Positions 45,041 through 57,884 of a stretch of DNA of 64,000 bases are shown in pieces (positions within the stretch are counted from its first letter, which is position 1; each line of letters starts with the position of its first letter). The position numbers and the translations under genes are program-made. Source of the stretch: Flabesymbios commensalis (taxonomy: Eukaryota; Annelida; Polychaeta; Terebellida; Flabelligeridae); the NCBI GenBank assembly GCA_964017125.1, contig OZ024912.1, forward strand, positions 80,410,649 through 80,474,648, read 5' to 3'. A model generated the notes under the pieces. That model did not search any database and had not been told where the DNA came from. It saw only the letters and a list, made by a program, of their open reading frames with translations.

Positions 45041-45340
45041 TACATATCACCCACATCAACACACTCACGCACATCAAGTGGAAACATACCATATACAATA
45101 TAACAGGGCAACGTAATGTAACAACAATAAAATATATGTTTTCTAGATTGTGTCGAGCTACCTGGACACAATTTATAGTTTAGGTATAATTTTACTTGTA
45201 TGACTGACAGAGACTATAACAATATACTCCAATTTAAAAATAACAACGCAATATAAATAAACAAATATATTAATTGTATCAAGTGATGTTATGTAGCGCC
45301 TTCAATTGATAAAGTAAAGTAGAATACTTTTGTAAACACA
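45041..45340 (-). other. Intron block of gene B, paralogous to 8600-8854
   Basis: The reverse strand matches the gene A intron closely (TGTTGATGTGGGTGATATG, TGTTACATTACGTTGCCC-like, ATAACATCACTTGATAC). It contains single, uninterrupted sites where gene A has the SINE and the CTGAT-flanked MITE. It serves as an empty-site reference. Confidence 0.75.
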
Positions 45341-45343
45341 GCA

Positions 45344-45405
45344 AGCCCGGAGATGTGAGCAAGCTGTGGATATGCGAGCATGTGATGTGAGCATGATGTG
45401 GTAGG
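45344..45405 (-). repeat. Three degenerate 19-bp units, counterpart of the 5-8.2 kb array
   Basis: On the minus strand: GAGTTCCTACCACATCATGC, TCACATCACATGCTCGCAT, ATCCACAGCTTGCTCACATC, then TCCGGGCTTGCTGTG. Both flanks (GTGAGTTCCTACCACA and CTCCGGGCTTGCTGTGTTTA) equal those of the 170-copy array upstream of gene A. Confidence 0.88.
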
Positions 45406-45409
45406 AACT

Positions 45410-46140
45410 CACCAATGTTGTGGTGGAGTCACCATAGTTGTAGATAACTAACTTGTGGTGAACTTATTGTGTGTCGAATTCAACCGATACCGTTCAAAAA
45501 CACAGGTGACAGGAAGGGTGTTAATATTAGAGGATAAATATTTATGTATACCTCATTTATCATGATTGACACATGAAATATTGTTAATGTTAATAGACGC
45601 TATAAGAAATCTTTAGTAAACTAAAAAATCAACTAGATATGTTAGAAAATAAAGAATGGTGTTCACTTCGTCGTAGCACAGACATGCACAAGGGTCAGTA
45701 CACGCCATTGATGGCCCATTTTCTAATATTAGAAAATTATTTCTTAATATGAAGTACAACCTCATTTATAAATGTTAGAAAATGAATTCTTAATAATAGA
45801 TAAATGGTGTTTTAATACTAGAAAATGATTTATTAATTTAATTTACTATAGGTCTCATATTTAACAATGTTATGTAATTACCTTGCAAACCTTTCTTCAA
45901 CCAACATCTTATACCACAATAGGCTATGTGGAATTATATTCTCTACTAAACCAGGTATTTTTCATGGTATATTGCATGTTTAGATTAGTAATCTATGAGA
46001 ACAATGACAGATTTTTATGACAGACAGGTTTGTGGATACCCCCATCAAAGCGTCAACATATAAAGTAGGTGTGGTTAAGTTGTGTGGGGATGCATGTAGG
46101 TTGGTAGTAGCCTACGGCCTATATTGTAATCTATTCCAAT
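45410..46140. other. Unique AT-rich non-coding sequence
   Basis: No gene or clear element end. The phrase TTAGAAAATGATTTATTAAT-like recurs four to five times between 45630 and 45840 with ATATTAGAAAAT variants, a weak local repeat. Confidence 0.4.
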
Positions 46141-46144
46141 TTTG

Positions 46145-46490
46145 AAACTAGAGTGGACTTCAATAATGTTTGAACTGAGTTTTGACGACCATTTTAAATT
46201 TTGTCGGGTGATTTTTATTATGACAGATTGATTGAAATTTTGCTTATGGTATTTTTGACGGCCATATTGAATTGAAATTTTAGATTTCAGACTTCAGACT
46301 TTCAGAGATCAGAAGTCCCCATTGAGTTTTTTGTACTTTTAAATATAGATATATTTGTTTGTGAAATGGAATCGAATTCAGAGTTCCCAGTACACACATT
46401 GACTTGTCTCTCTGTTGAATTAGTGTTGTATCACTGCCTGCGATGCTAGCCCAACATCAAAACAACATTGAACCAATGTTTTGTTTTTGA
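46145..46490. repeat. Direct duplicate of 47660-47972
   Basis: Shared anchors in order: TATGACAGATTGATTGAAAT, ATCAGAAGTCCCCA(T/C)TGAG, TATATTTGTTT(G/A)TGAAATG, GACTTGTCTC-like, GTTGTATCACTG, and an AACGTTGG-type motif at the end. The copies lie about 1.5 kb apart in the same orientation, so either a dispersed repeat or a local duplication. Confidence 0.7.
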
Positions 46491-46784
46491 ATGGAATTGC
46501 AACTGTTATTTTAATTGTCAAATGTAGCATTTAAATGATTTATGCCGTCCATACCAGCACACAACATTGGTTCAATACTGGGCCACTGTTTACAACGCTG
46601 GCCCAGCATGAAAACATTACTGAATAAATGTATTTTAGTTATTATATGTAGGGGTGCTCAAAGGGTGTCGGTATGGAGTCGCCTATAACAAAAGGGCCCT
46701 ATATTGACTGGTCAAGAATGCAATGAATGGTGGCTTTACCCAACATGTACCAAATTGACCCGACATTGATCCCCACATAGTGAT

Positions 46785-47110
46785 ACAGAAAATCCTGAAT
46801 AAATCCGGAAGAACAGCTGGAAATTATTTTTAAAAATATACCGCAATACCTAAGGTTCATAGTGCCAAGGTTTGAAGACGACTGGATAAAAACTTAGGGA
46901 GAAATAGCGCATTATAAGCCCCATACATGTACATCATAGGCCAAACATTAGCACTTAGTAACTTAGAAAATCCTGAATAAGTCCGGTAGAACAACAGGGA
47001 ATTATTTGAAAAGTCATAGCTATAATCATACATACCTAATGATCACTGTGCCAAGGTTTGAAGTCGACTGGATAAAAACTGAGAAAGAAATAGCACATGG
47101 TTCTATATCT
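46785..47110. repeat. Two-copy tandem repeat, ~180 bp
   Basis: AGAAAATCCTGAATAA(A/G)TCC, GTGCCAAGGTTTGAAG and GACTGGATAAAAACT occur at ~46790-46900 and again at ~46968-47090. Non-coding. Confidence 0.75.
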
Positions 47111-47659
47111 CCAGTCATTGAAGCATGAGTCATGATGTAAACTTGTTATTAATCAATATATATCAAAAACTTTCAAATTCTAATTTTTATCACTGTAGGC
47201 TTTTATCACCATAAAGTAGCAAATAATATCCTTGTTAAGATATGCATAGCCTTGATGACAAGCAAACTATTCACCAGCAATTATCTTCCTCATATAAACG
47301 TTTCAGCTTCAGCCTTATACACCTTCATTTCTAGCAATGTACAAAAAGATTAAAAATAATTACATTTTTTTTCTTCGTATACATTAACATGTTTAACATG
47401 TTTAAGTAGACCAATGTATACACAACCTGTGAATAAATTTACAAAAGAGGATATATCATGTAAATGAAAGATATAATATATAGTCCTGAAAACGCACAAA
47501 GTGAATAATAAAATAAAAAATTATCAATATTTATTTCAAGTATCAATACTAAATTTTACAAGAAATAATAATTTAAATACATTTTAGATATGTTATAATT
47601 ATGTGGTCAAATCCTGATATCGACACAGGTACAATTATAACTATAAGGCGATTGTGACT

Positions 47660-47972
47660 TTTTGAGTAACATTAATGTTTGGACTATGTTATAGAAGTTT
47701 TTTTGTTGGGTTATTTTTATCACGACAGATTGATTGAAATTTTGTTCAAGTTTTTTTTGGCAGCCATTTGGAATCGAAATTTGAGAAATCAGAAGTCCCC
47801 ACTGAGCTTTCGTACTTTTATATAGCTATATATTTGTTTATGAAATGAAAACACATCCAGAGGGCCCATAAACACAGTGATTTGTCTCCCTGCTGGCTGA
47901 ATGTTGTATCACTGTCTGCGACGCTGGCCCAGCATTAAAACAACATTGGCTCGACGTTTTGTGTTTGCTGGA
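47660..47972. repeat. Direct duplicate of 46145-46490
   Basis: See the partner block for the shared anchors. This copy ends GGCCCAGCATTAAAACAAC and TTTTGTGTTTGCTGG, the fuller form of the AACGTTGG-type element. Confidence 0.7.
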
Positions 47973-48039
47973 ATTATACCTGTTTAAAAAAAAAAAATAT
48001 TGTAGCATTTGAAAGGTTTCTACTTGCGCAATTAGGCTA

Positions 48040-48355
48040 TTTGTGCACTTCCGCAAGTACTAGCACACTTGCGAAAGTACTTACTCACTTACACACTTTC
48101 CCAAGTACTTGAGCACTTACGCACTTGCGCAACCACTCGCACAAGTACTTGCATACTTGCACATGTACTTGCGCACTTGCATACTTGTGCATGTACTTGT
48201 TCAAGCACTTGCGCAAGTATTTGCGCACTTACGCACTTGCATAAGTATTTGCGCACTTTTGCAAGTACTTGCATACTTGTGCATTTGCGTACTTGCACAC
48301 TTACACATGTACGCACTTGCGCAAGTAGTTGCGTACTTACGCATTTGCGCAAGGC
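48040..48355. repeat. Low-complexity palindromic repeat of ACTTGCGCAAGT type
   Basis: Short words ACTTGCGCA, CAAGTACTTG and CACTTGCATAC recur in both orientations, so the stretch can fold on itself in many registers. ORFs on both strands are artefacts of the repeated words. Confidence 0.85.
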
Positions 48356-48621
48356 AAAGCGAGCTGTCAGTGATACTTAACAACCAATCCCTAATACCAT
48401 AATACCTATTACCAATACCTAATACCTAATACCATCTAATACCATGTAGTCACCGTTAGTAGTGGCCAAATACTGATCTAGCTAAGAATTCACCGATCTG
48501 TCAACGTGTCACAGCGTCATCGCATTCACAGTCACTGTTGGGGCTAGTAATGGGAGCTGTCAGCAATATTCAACAACCAATCATCAGATCATATATTATC
48601 TAAATGTCATGTAGGGAGAGG

Positions 48622-48975
48622 GCGGGCAAAGGGGGCCACTTAACGTTTCAATGGTATTTAGGGAGAATATTCGAACTATTTTAAAACCAATGACTGTTCT
48701 ATGTTAGGTACGTGCAATGTAGATTTATAAATGTAACAGACTCACTTAGTGTTTCAAGGATACCTTATTTTAATTGCCCCCTTTGCCCAATAGCTTGGGC
48801 AAAGGGGGCCAGCGCATTGGGCAAAGGGGGCCACCCCCACCCCCACCCAATGTAGATTTATAAATGTAACAGACTCACTTAGTGTTTCAAGGATACCTTA
48901 TTTTAATTGCCCCCTTTGCCCAATAGCTTGGGCAAAGGGGGCCAGCGCATTGGGCAAAGGGGGCCACCCCCACCT
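48622..48975. repeat. 133-bp tandem duplication with a perfect 15-bp hairpin in each copy
   Basis: The copy starting CAATGTAGATTTATAAATG at 48715 repeats at 48848. Each holds GCCCCCTTTGCCCAA, TAGC, then TTGGGCAAAGGGGGC, a perfect 15-bp stem with a 4-base loop, followed by CATTGGGCAAAGGGGGCC. A third, diverged start (GGGCAAAGGGGGCCACTTAA) lies at 48626. No ORF. Confidence 0.92.
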
Positions 48976-48989
48976 TGGATCTCCTAACT

Positions 48990-50002
48990 AAAGTAATGAC
49001 TATATAACAAAGGCAATATAATTTACCACACAAAACAAAATATTTTTATAGGAAATCACATAAATTCATCAAGAGAATCATACAAATATATAAGCTTATA
49101 TTCATAAGATTGTTGCCAAAAACTCTCTGTCGTCTATTATTTCTATCCAAGATATGTATGAGATGTCTATTTATGTTTTTTGTATACATTGTTGTGTGGT
49201 TATATGTGTGGTTATACGCATATGCTGTACGCCCATAGTAGTCACTGTGTATTGTTAGAATGTATCTTGATAGGTGTACAACGTATGGCACGCCATGACT
49301 GTCTATCGAATTAACTGGAATGTTCTAATTTGTTCTGTGGTTCTCCAGAACTTTCTGCCTAACACGGAGAATAGTCTAGATTAAGTAATAGGCTAGGCTA
49401 CAGTGACTGGCGAACCTAACATTTTAACCTGTGGATTAAACACTCGTTGCAAATTTATCTATTCAGGACAGCAATAAATTAGAAAATATACAATAATGTG
49501 AATAATGACAGGAGCTAAGCGCTTATCATCAAATACAGCATTATTAAAAGAAACAGGCTTTAAAACTCTCGCTAAACGCAAGAAATCTCACAAGATGATT
49601 GTTACACAGTAAGTAGGCCATATACCAGGCCATGCTATACAGATTCAGCCTCCGCAGCATGAGGTCAACGTGTCACTGTGCTGCTAAGGGGTCACACGTG
49701 AAGTTACCGAACTGACCTTATGACCCACTTATCAACCAGTAGAGGAGGTAGGTAGACCTATAGATATACAGATACCCTGTAACGTATTGAGTGCAGCTGA
49801 TGGCTGCCATTGTCCCACAGAAATACAGATATTTAACTGTGTTTATCTGAGCATCTAAAAACGAATCTCAAAATATGACTTCATAGTGCATTGAAGAAAG
49901 TTCTTTTTAACATACACATGGTGTTAGACATGTTCTCAGCTCAACGAATTTAACGTTATTGTCGTGAAATAATAGACACAGAAAGTCAGTGAGACACCAG
50001 CT
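48990..50002. other. Unique sequence without recognisable features
   Basis: No convincing ORF, no terminal repeats and no RNA gene. Moderately AT-rich. Confidence 0.4.
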
Positions 50003-50046
50003 ACAGCAATAGTAGAGGTTGCCATAGCAACCTCTACTATTGCTGT
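50003..50046. other. Perfect 20-bp hairpin with 4-base loop
   Basis: ACAGCAATAGTAGAGGTTGC (50003-50022), CATA, then its exact reverse complement (50027-50046). It could fold as a small hairpin RNA or a cruciform, or mark the end of an inverted element. No second copy is visible in the window. Confidence 0.7.
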
Positions 50047-50451
50047 ATTAAAATTAGCATATTTAGCATTTTAAAATAACGTAAATGACTGTCAACAGCT
50101 ACAGATAAGCCGGGTATTTTCGGAATTAATGGCCCTGGAAGGTCTTTCACACGTCGAATATAGTGAAAAAATTGCAAGTTTATCTGAAGACCCATCATTT
50201 GATTATTTTTCAACCCCACGGACAGCCTAGTACAGACCTGCGGCCATTTCGGCGCATTAAACTTATCATACACATTGCCATCTCTCTCGTACCCAGGTAC
50301 CAGGTAATCATTTAAACCAGAGTCAAGTGATGAATGTGAGGATATAAGCTGGGTATATGGTACGTTGCCCGATGACGCTAACATAGAAGCAATATTACAA
50401 CGTTGAGAGTGGAGAATCATGACATTTTTGTAAAAAAAATCTTCACCAAGC

Positions 50452-50522
50452 GAGGTTTGCACCCACGCGACAGGCAGCGGCAATTGTAAAGCACCACATT
50501 GTGCACCATTGCGCCACATCCC
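50452..50522 (-). other. tRNA-like SINE head
   Basis: On the minus strand GGGATGTGGCGCAATGGTGC is A-box like and GTGGGTGCAAACCTC is B-box like, followed by a run of eight T. It lies within an open frame of 181 codons (50037-50582, minus) that also ends near the hairpin at 50003. That frame has no recognisable domain and is more likely SINE-derived than a gene. Confidence 0.5.
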
Positions 50523-51222
50523 TCTATAAATAGTAGGGCCTATGTGTATGATGTAGGGGCAGCGAACAAGTACCTGTTGCAATTAAATTTTCGGCGCATG
50601 TATAATAATCACTAAAATAGTAGTATTCAATTCCATTCAAATTGATACATAACAAAAAAAAAAATCCAATTGATACGTAACGAAAAAAGGGCAATATTAT
50701 ATTTTAAAATAAGGTTTATACTACTGTGACACTGACTATATTAATGAGAACATTACCAGTTTTATTATTTGATTATTAAAGAGAAATGATTGTCAACTTA
50801 ACATGCCTACATCTATCATAGAATGTGTTCTTTTCAATTAAAATTTCTAAAGAGAATCATGTTATGAGATCGAAAAGAATGAGCATACTTTATGTTGTGT
50901 AGCCCTATCAAGATGAAGATTATCTTAAAATGGTAAAACATTATAGCGGTGTTTTTTTTCTAAATAAATACTAATGAGTAGCATGGGAAGAAAAGTGTAG
51001 GCCTACGTAATGTGCCTCTCGTGTTTCGAGCCACAGTCGATCCACCTTTATATTTAAATAACACAAACCATTGAGAAAACAATGTATAGAGGTAAAACCT
51101 ACGCATATATATTATAATTTACAAGTAGATAATGACATATATTAGGTTATGGCGATTTACCTTTTCAAGCCCCATGATTATTAGTTACGAATTATTGTTG
51201 ACATGCGCAGAATTGCAAAACT

Positions 51223-51582
51223 ATTGGCATTGTGATTCGTTTGATTGCACCCTGTGGTTGTGTACAACTTCCACAACCCGCAGCCTTTTGCACGTACACA
51301 GCCAAGCCATACACTTTTTGCCACTAAATCTGTCACTTCCCCGTTTGCTTTAACTATCAGCACTCCTCTTACCAATTTTCAGAATTTACCTATAACACAT
51401 TACCTTTACCTATTAAACCCCTAAGTTTCCCTTTGTTAACAAGTTATATTAACTTCGCCGAAGGAAATTTTGGCAACTGCAGATTTCAAAGACACCAAAG
51501 TGTGAGTACTTTTTTTATTATTATATTATCTTCCTTTCCTCCAACTTACTTCTCCACTCGGGGTTTATCAAAATCCCAATAT
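51223..51582 (+). repeat. 5' LTR of the BEL/Pao element
   Basis: Matches 57885-58198: shared stretches include GATTGCACCCTGTGGTTGTG, CCACAACCCGCAGCCTTTTG, CAGCACTCCTCTTACCAATT and GGCAACTGCAGATTTCAAAG. The outer boundary is set by where the two copies stop matching. No target duplication could be resolved. Confidence 0.88.
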
Positions 51583-54500
51583 CTTGCCAAAACTCCGTTA
51601 TTATTTTAAAATTTATTCGGCTAGTGTTTCTATATTGCCTGAAAACTATTAATTTATATCGTAGTTCTGTTCTACTGCTCGTTCTTTAGAAATGTATTAC
51701 TCACTCTAGTCGCTAAAATGTCTGCAGCTGTCAATCTTGCCGTCGCGTTGACCATACTGGTATCTTGTCTCTCTTTACTGTAAATCGCATAGTTAACCTT
51801 CTATTGTTTTTCCGAGATCTGTGTTAAACTGCAGTGGACGCTTTTCATTGTCGCACACACGAACGTTACTACTTGATAATATCGAGTTAACTGTTTTTGT
51901 CACTTGCTTTGTTTTTATAAGCGTTCATTAATTACCACGCAAATTTAGAAAGTATACTTATTGCTTGAATTCCGCGTTTTTTCCATGATTTACCTTGCAC
52001 TTGCTGTATAATCGGATTGAACAGTGCACAATACCTTACCAGGATATTAACCCTTTCAGTTCACACCCTAACCACAGTTCACATCCTGCCATCACGCAAC
52101 GTTGTTCATAGTTCACGGTTTTACTGTTTATAACGTTTGCAAATTTACTTGTTCATTTTTTCCACTCATTCAGCACTATTTGAATTTATGGCGTTTATAA
52201 TGACATCGTAATTTTGCGATCGATTACCTAAAGAAATTCTATACAGATTTATATAAGCCTATATCCTATTCAGATATAAGTATATATTGTTGAATATTCA
52301 CATATCCCATATCTAGCAATCAAAATGTCTTTCAAGGATATTACAGGTGCTCTTAGAAGGAGCAGATCCGCCTATAAGGGCAAAATTACAATGATTGTGA
52401 ATAAAAAATCAGAACAGAAAACTTTACAAAGTATTTTTTTGTTGAAGCAGGAAACCACCGTAAATACCTACCTGCATAAAATTGACAAAATTAATGATGA
52501 TATTCATGAGTTATGTGAAAAAGAGGAAATCAAAGTGGAAGACACAGATCATGTTACTGATTTCAAAGATGAAATAAAATATGAAATCGGTGTTCAGGAG
52601 AAAATTTTTGATGTCCAAAAGATCACTCCTGTAAAAACTGAAACGTCATCGCACACTCCCACAGTTACCCCAATACGAAATGTCCAAGTTTCAGTGGTCT
52701 AGAAAAAGACTGGTTGCTGTTTCAAAACTTTCTCATGCAGTTTAATAATGTGATGACTGCTGGTGGTAAGCTGGATGATTCGGCCAAACTAACGTACCTT
52801 CGCGGCTACTTAACAGATTATGCCTTTTCAGCTATAAGCCACTTGTCAATCAGTAATGAAAATTACAAAGCCGCATTAGACTTGCTAAATGCCGAATTCT
52901 TAGAGAAAGAATTTATCATTGAAGAATATTTCACTGAAATTATCAGCAACTCGCCCAAATATGACCCCCAATTTGAGGAATGCATGCATACATGATTTGA
53001 AAAACCATGGTGTTGATCTTTTACTACCCAATTCCTCTGGGTTAAAACTTATTAGCCACATCGTTTTCAATAAACTACCCGCTATCCTCAAGCGAGAATT
53101 GGTTCATAAAATCAGATCAAACTATCCTTCCCTCAAAGAAATGTTTGATAATTATCATGATTTGATAAAAACGATCATTCGAACAAGTTTGAAAAAGAAC
53201 ATTTTTGCTCAGAAAAGCAAAACTGTATCACAAGGTCACGATGATCATAAAAAGTTTCTCTCAAAACCTAGTAGTCATTTTGGTGAACCTACCATGTATC
53301 AACAGGATTTAAATCCCGAAGGGGCTTCTGCATTACAAAATTTTACCACGCAATCGTCAGCTTCTCACCTCAGAAAACCTTGTAAATTTTGTAATGCAAG
53401 TAGTCATGTGATGTACCGATGTGACAAATATAATTTCCATGAGGCCAGAAGGCAGCGTTGTCTCGAAATGGGTCTATGTGTTCTTTGTACTAGTCCATTT
53501 CACAAAAAGCCGCAATGTCCTGGCAAAAATAATGAGCTAAAATATCAATGTTTACTTTGCAAGGTCAACTCTCATATAAGTACATTATGCAAAGATATTG
53601 ACAAGCATAAAAATGCCCCTAGCCATACTAATTCTAATGTGTGTTTAAATGCAAGTGAAATAGTATCGACAGAACATTCTATAATAATGCCCATCATGGA
53701 CATTAAAGTGAAGACTGGTTCAAAAATTTGCAGAGCTAGATGTTTATTAGACTCCGGCAGTCAAAGATCTTACTTATCAGAAAAAGTTGGTGCTGTCTTA
53801 GCATGTAAAAATGAAAATGTTTCAATTATACAACATGATATCAACACATTCTTGGGCTCTCAAAAGAAAGAGTTGAAAGAATTTTCTGTTGCTGTTGAAA
53901 TTCCTAATTTAAAACCCTTTAATCAAAAGGTGTTAATAGACAAGGCCTTTAATATACAACTAAATATGCTTCAATATGTTGAAGTTATTAGCAATCTTGC
54001 ATGTAAAGGTGTTCCCCTGGCTGTTCAATATGAAGGCGGTTTGCCTCCTGAAATTGTAGAAATAGACGGACTAATGGGTGCGGATGTTCTACAAAATTTG
54101 TCTATGACCAGAACAGTTGAATGTATGAAGGGTATTGCATGGGAATTTCCTAATGGTCTTGTGCCTGATGGAGACGCAAACAACTTTCTATTCCCAAGAC
54201 AAATCCCCGTCTAACCTATTTTTTCCAGCTCTAGACCTGATACATTCAACAACTATAACCACCTTATTTCTAGATATGCTAAATGTCCAGAGACTCATGT
54301 CAATTTTGTCATGAACCCTAAGTCAGCATATCCTGACCCATTACAATGTTTATTTCCCGAAAGTTCTGTGGAAAGGAATCTCGATATGATGTTTCAAACC
54401 GAGGGCTTAGGCATTGATAGTAAAGAAAATGCCATTACTGATTACGACTCTGTAAAAATAAAAGACTTTGAAGATTCCATCAAGATTGGAGATGGTCATT

Positions 54501-57500
54501 ACAATGTCAAACTTCCATGGCACTAAGATGTTCTGGAAAAGGTTACATCTAACCATAATGTAATTTTAACTGTGATGTGAGTTTCCAAAAAGTTAGAGAA
54601 AGATAATCTTATGGATGATTATGTAAAAGTTTTTAAACAACAAGAGGAGGAAGGAATTATTGAAAGAATAGAAGTTGATCCTCAAAAATATGCTGATTAC
54701 ACGTGGATTCCACATCGTCCCATAATAAAAACTGAGCAGCATGTAACTACAAAAATCAGACCAGTTTTCAATTGCTCATTTAAAACCCATAATTCCCCAT
54801 CTCTAAATGAAGCTGCATATCCTGGAGTCAATTTGATGACTGATATGACAAAACTTCTTTTATATTTCAGATCTAATAAATTCACTATGATTTCAGACAT
54901 TAGAAAAGCCTTTCTGATGATTAAACTAGGCCACGAAGAAGACAAAAACGGGTTTTGTTTTTTCTTAAAAGAATGGAACAAATTGAGCTGTTTCAGATAC
55001 AAAACAATAATCTTCGGTTACAATGCCAGTCCTTTCATTCTTAATTTTACCATCAAGCACCATGCTAAGCAGTTTCCTCCAGATTACTGCTCTGAGGTAT
55101 TACTGAACAATCTTTATGTTGACAATTTGATGCTTACAGCAAATGATCAAGATAAACTTCTCTCTTTGTACTTAGATCTTGACCAGAGAATGAAAAAGGG
55201 TGGATTTGATTTGAGGTCTTGGACTTCTAATAACCCTATGCTAAGAGAGAGAATGATCTCCGATAAGAAATATATTGAGCATGAAAGTCCCTATGAAAAG
55301 TTACTAGGTTACAAATATTCAACTAAAACAGATGTTTTCAAGTTGTCTGGAACCGTATTTGATAAAGACGCGAAGACAAAAAGAGGTATATTATGTCAAA
55401 CTACAAAATTGTTTGATCCTCTCGGTCTTTATTTGCCTGTTACAGTGAGAAGTAAAATTCTCATGAGAGAGCTCTGGTCACAAAATCTGTCATGGGATGA
55501 AAAGGTCATCTAAAAACAAATGAATTTGTGGTCCCAGTTAGCTCATAATTTAACATCTCTGAATGTTACATTTCCAAGATATGTTGTGAATGAGGCATTT
55601 GACACTGATTTGTATCTTTTCTGTGATTCCTCAAAACAATCGTATGGGTTTGCATTGTACAATGTTCAAGATAAGAAGTCCAACTTGATGTTTGCTAAAG
55701 CCAAAGTCACTCCTATAAAACCTCGAAGCTTACCAACTCTTGAATTGTTGTCCGTGTTTTTGGGTGTAAAATCCCTGCATTTAATACTGGATTCCTACCC
55801 CAATGTTACATTCAAGAGGCTAGTCATTGCAGTAGATGCCCAAGTAGTTTTGTCTTGGCTGATGTCCCAGCAAATAAAAACCAATTTGCTAAAAACAGGC
55901 TGAAAGACATTAGTATGATGACACAAGAATTGAAAGTCAAGTATAACTTGGATATTGTTTTCAAGTATGTGCCAACAGATCAAAACCCTGCGGATCTTTT
56001 AACTAGGGGATTGTCCTTAAACAAGTTTGAAGACTTACTTCAATTTTGGACATACGGTCCAGAATGGCTGAAAACAGCTGACAGTGATTGGCCTGTGAAA
56101 GAATTAAACAAAGCAAACTAATGTAGCAATAGACAATGACCAATTTTGAGGTTCAAAGGTGGAGTATATACCAACAAAATCATTCTCAAATTATGGAAAG
56201 TTACTTAGAGTGACTGAGTTGGTGTTCTGCTTCAATAAAATAAAATGCAAGGTCAATATTGATACGGTTCAAAGTGCCATAACGTATCTAGTTAAGACTA
56301 TGCAAGCAGAATGTTTTCCAAAGGAAATTTCCTTTTTAAACTCTCCTGGTAATAGAAACATTCCCGATTTGGTGAAAGACCTCAATTTATACATAGATGA
56401 GGAAGGGGTTATTAGATCAAATGGAAGAATTAACAAGAATGTAACCCACGAGGAGGGAGTACAAAATTCTATTCTGTTAGGTAAAAGTCACCACTTGACT
56501 TACCTGTTAATTATTCATTTTCATCATAGAGTGAAACACCTTGGTGTAGGTGAAACCCTCAATGCATTGCGCTTGGGAGGGTTTTGAGTGCCTAAAGGCA
56601 GACAGGTAATCAGAAAAGTGCTTTCCCACTGTATGATATAACGTAAAATGAATGGATTGCCATTCAAATATCCAAAAGTGACTAACTTACCCAAACACCG
56701 AGTCAATTTGATTGTACCTTTCCGTCATACATTTATGGGTTGAAAACTATGGACAAAGGCGCAAAATGTACATACTTATTCTTACTTTTTTGAACACTAG
56801 AGCTGTTCATTTGGAACTTATACCTGATATGAGCACTCATTCCTTTGTCTCAGCTTTATTGAGATTCAGCAAAAAGTTTGGTATTCCATCTCACATATAT
56901 AGCGATAATGCTAGATCCTTTCTAAAAGGATGTGATGTAATATCTGAAGTTTTCTCTTGCAGCCAATTTCTGGAACATTTCCAGACCTACAATGTAAAAC
57001 ATGTTACAATACCTGTTTACTCTCCCTGGGTAGGCAGTACTTGGGAAAGGTTGATTCGAGTAGTCAAAAACTGTATTCGAAAAACTGTAGGTCGAGCTAA
57101 AATAGAATATTTTGACATGCTCACTCTCTTATGTGATTTTTAAAATGCAGTTAACTTTAGACCATTGACATATCGAACTTCTGAATCGGATCTAGAAGTG
57201 ATTACCCCCAATAGTCTTATCTATCCCAACTCTAATTCCAATTTGTTTCTGAGAATTGAGAGAGAAAACCCCACACTTTCAGAACCTTCTCAATCCCTAT
57301 TATTACAGTCCCTATCAAACAGAAATCATCTACTCAAACACTTCCATGAATTGTGGAACAATGCTTACTTGTTGTCCCTTAAAGAAAGTACTAAAAATAG
57401 TTATGAGCATAGATTTGAAAATAAGATTGATGTTGATGACATCGTTCTCATACGTCACCCACAAAAGTCCATACCATTTTGGTTGCTGGGTAGAGTTGTT

Positions 57501-57884
57501 GAAGTCTTCAAGGGTGATGATAATAAAATCAGATCTGCCAATGTAAAAAGGGATGGTTCAATTTAAAATTATTCAATCAACCATATGTACCCTTTAGAAC
57601 TTCAACAGCTCACGAATGAATCTATTTTATCATGCAACAATGTCGATGAAACACCACCTGTAGGCCATTTGCCGGTAGAAACAGTTCGGCGCTCTGCGCG
57701 TTTGATGGCACAAAGGGCCAAAAGCCACCAACATGTAATTATTATTATGTGTAATGTATTTCTGAGTTAATTACCACTGTCATTTTATTGTTTATGTATA
57801 TGCTATTTTCTATTGATATTTGCGCTATATTTCCCTATATGATACAATGCAATTGCAAATTGCATTTTTCTTGTCCTCGGGAAT

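Noticed and set aside
48069-48402. Cys/Leu-rich ORFs on both strands
   Set aside because: Artefacts of the ACTTGCGCAAGT low-complexity palindromic repeat.
50037-50582. 181-codon ORF on the minus strand
   Set aside because: It overlaps a tRNA-like SINE head and a hairpin, has no recognisable domain and no paralogue here. A real gene is possible but unsupported.
51151-51180. Possible first-exon donor of gene B (GAAAAG|GTAAATCG on the minus strand)
   Set aside because: Only the donor resembles the other modules; the GCTCTACAC core is missing near it.
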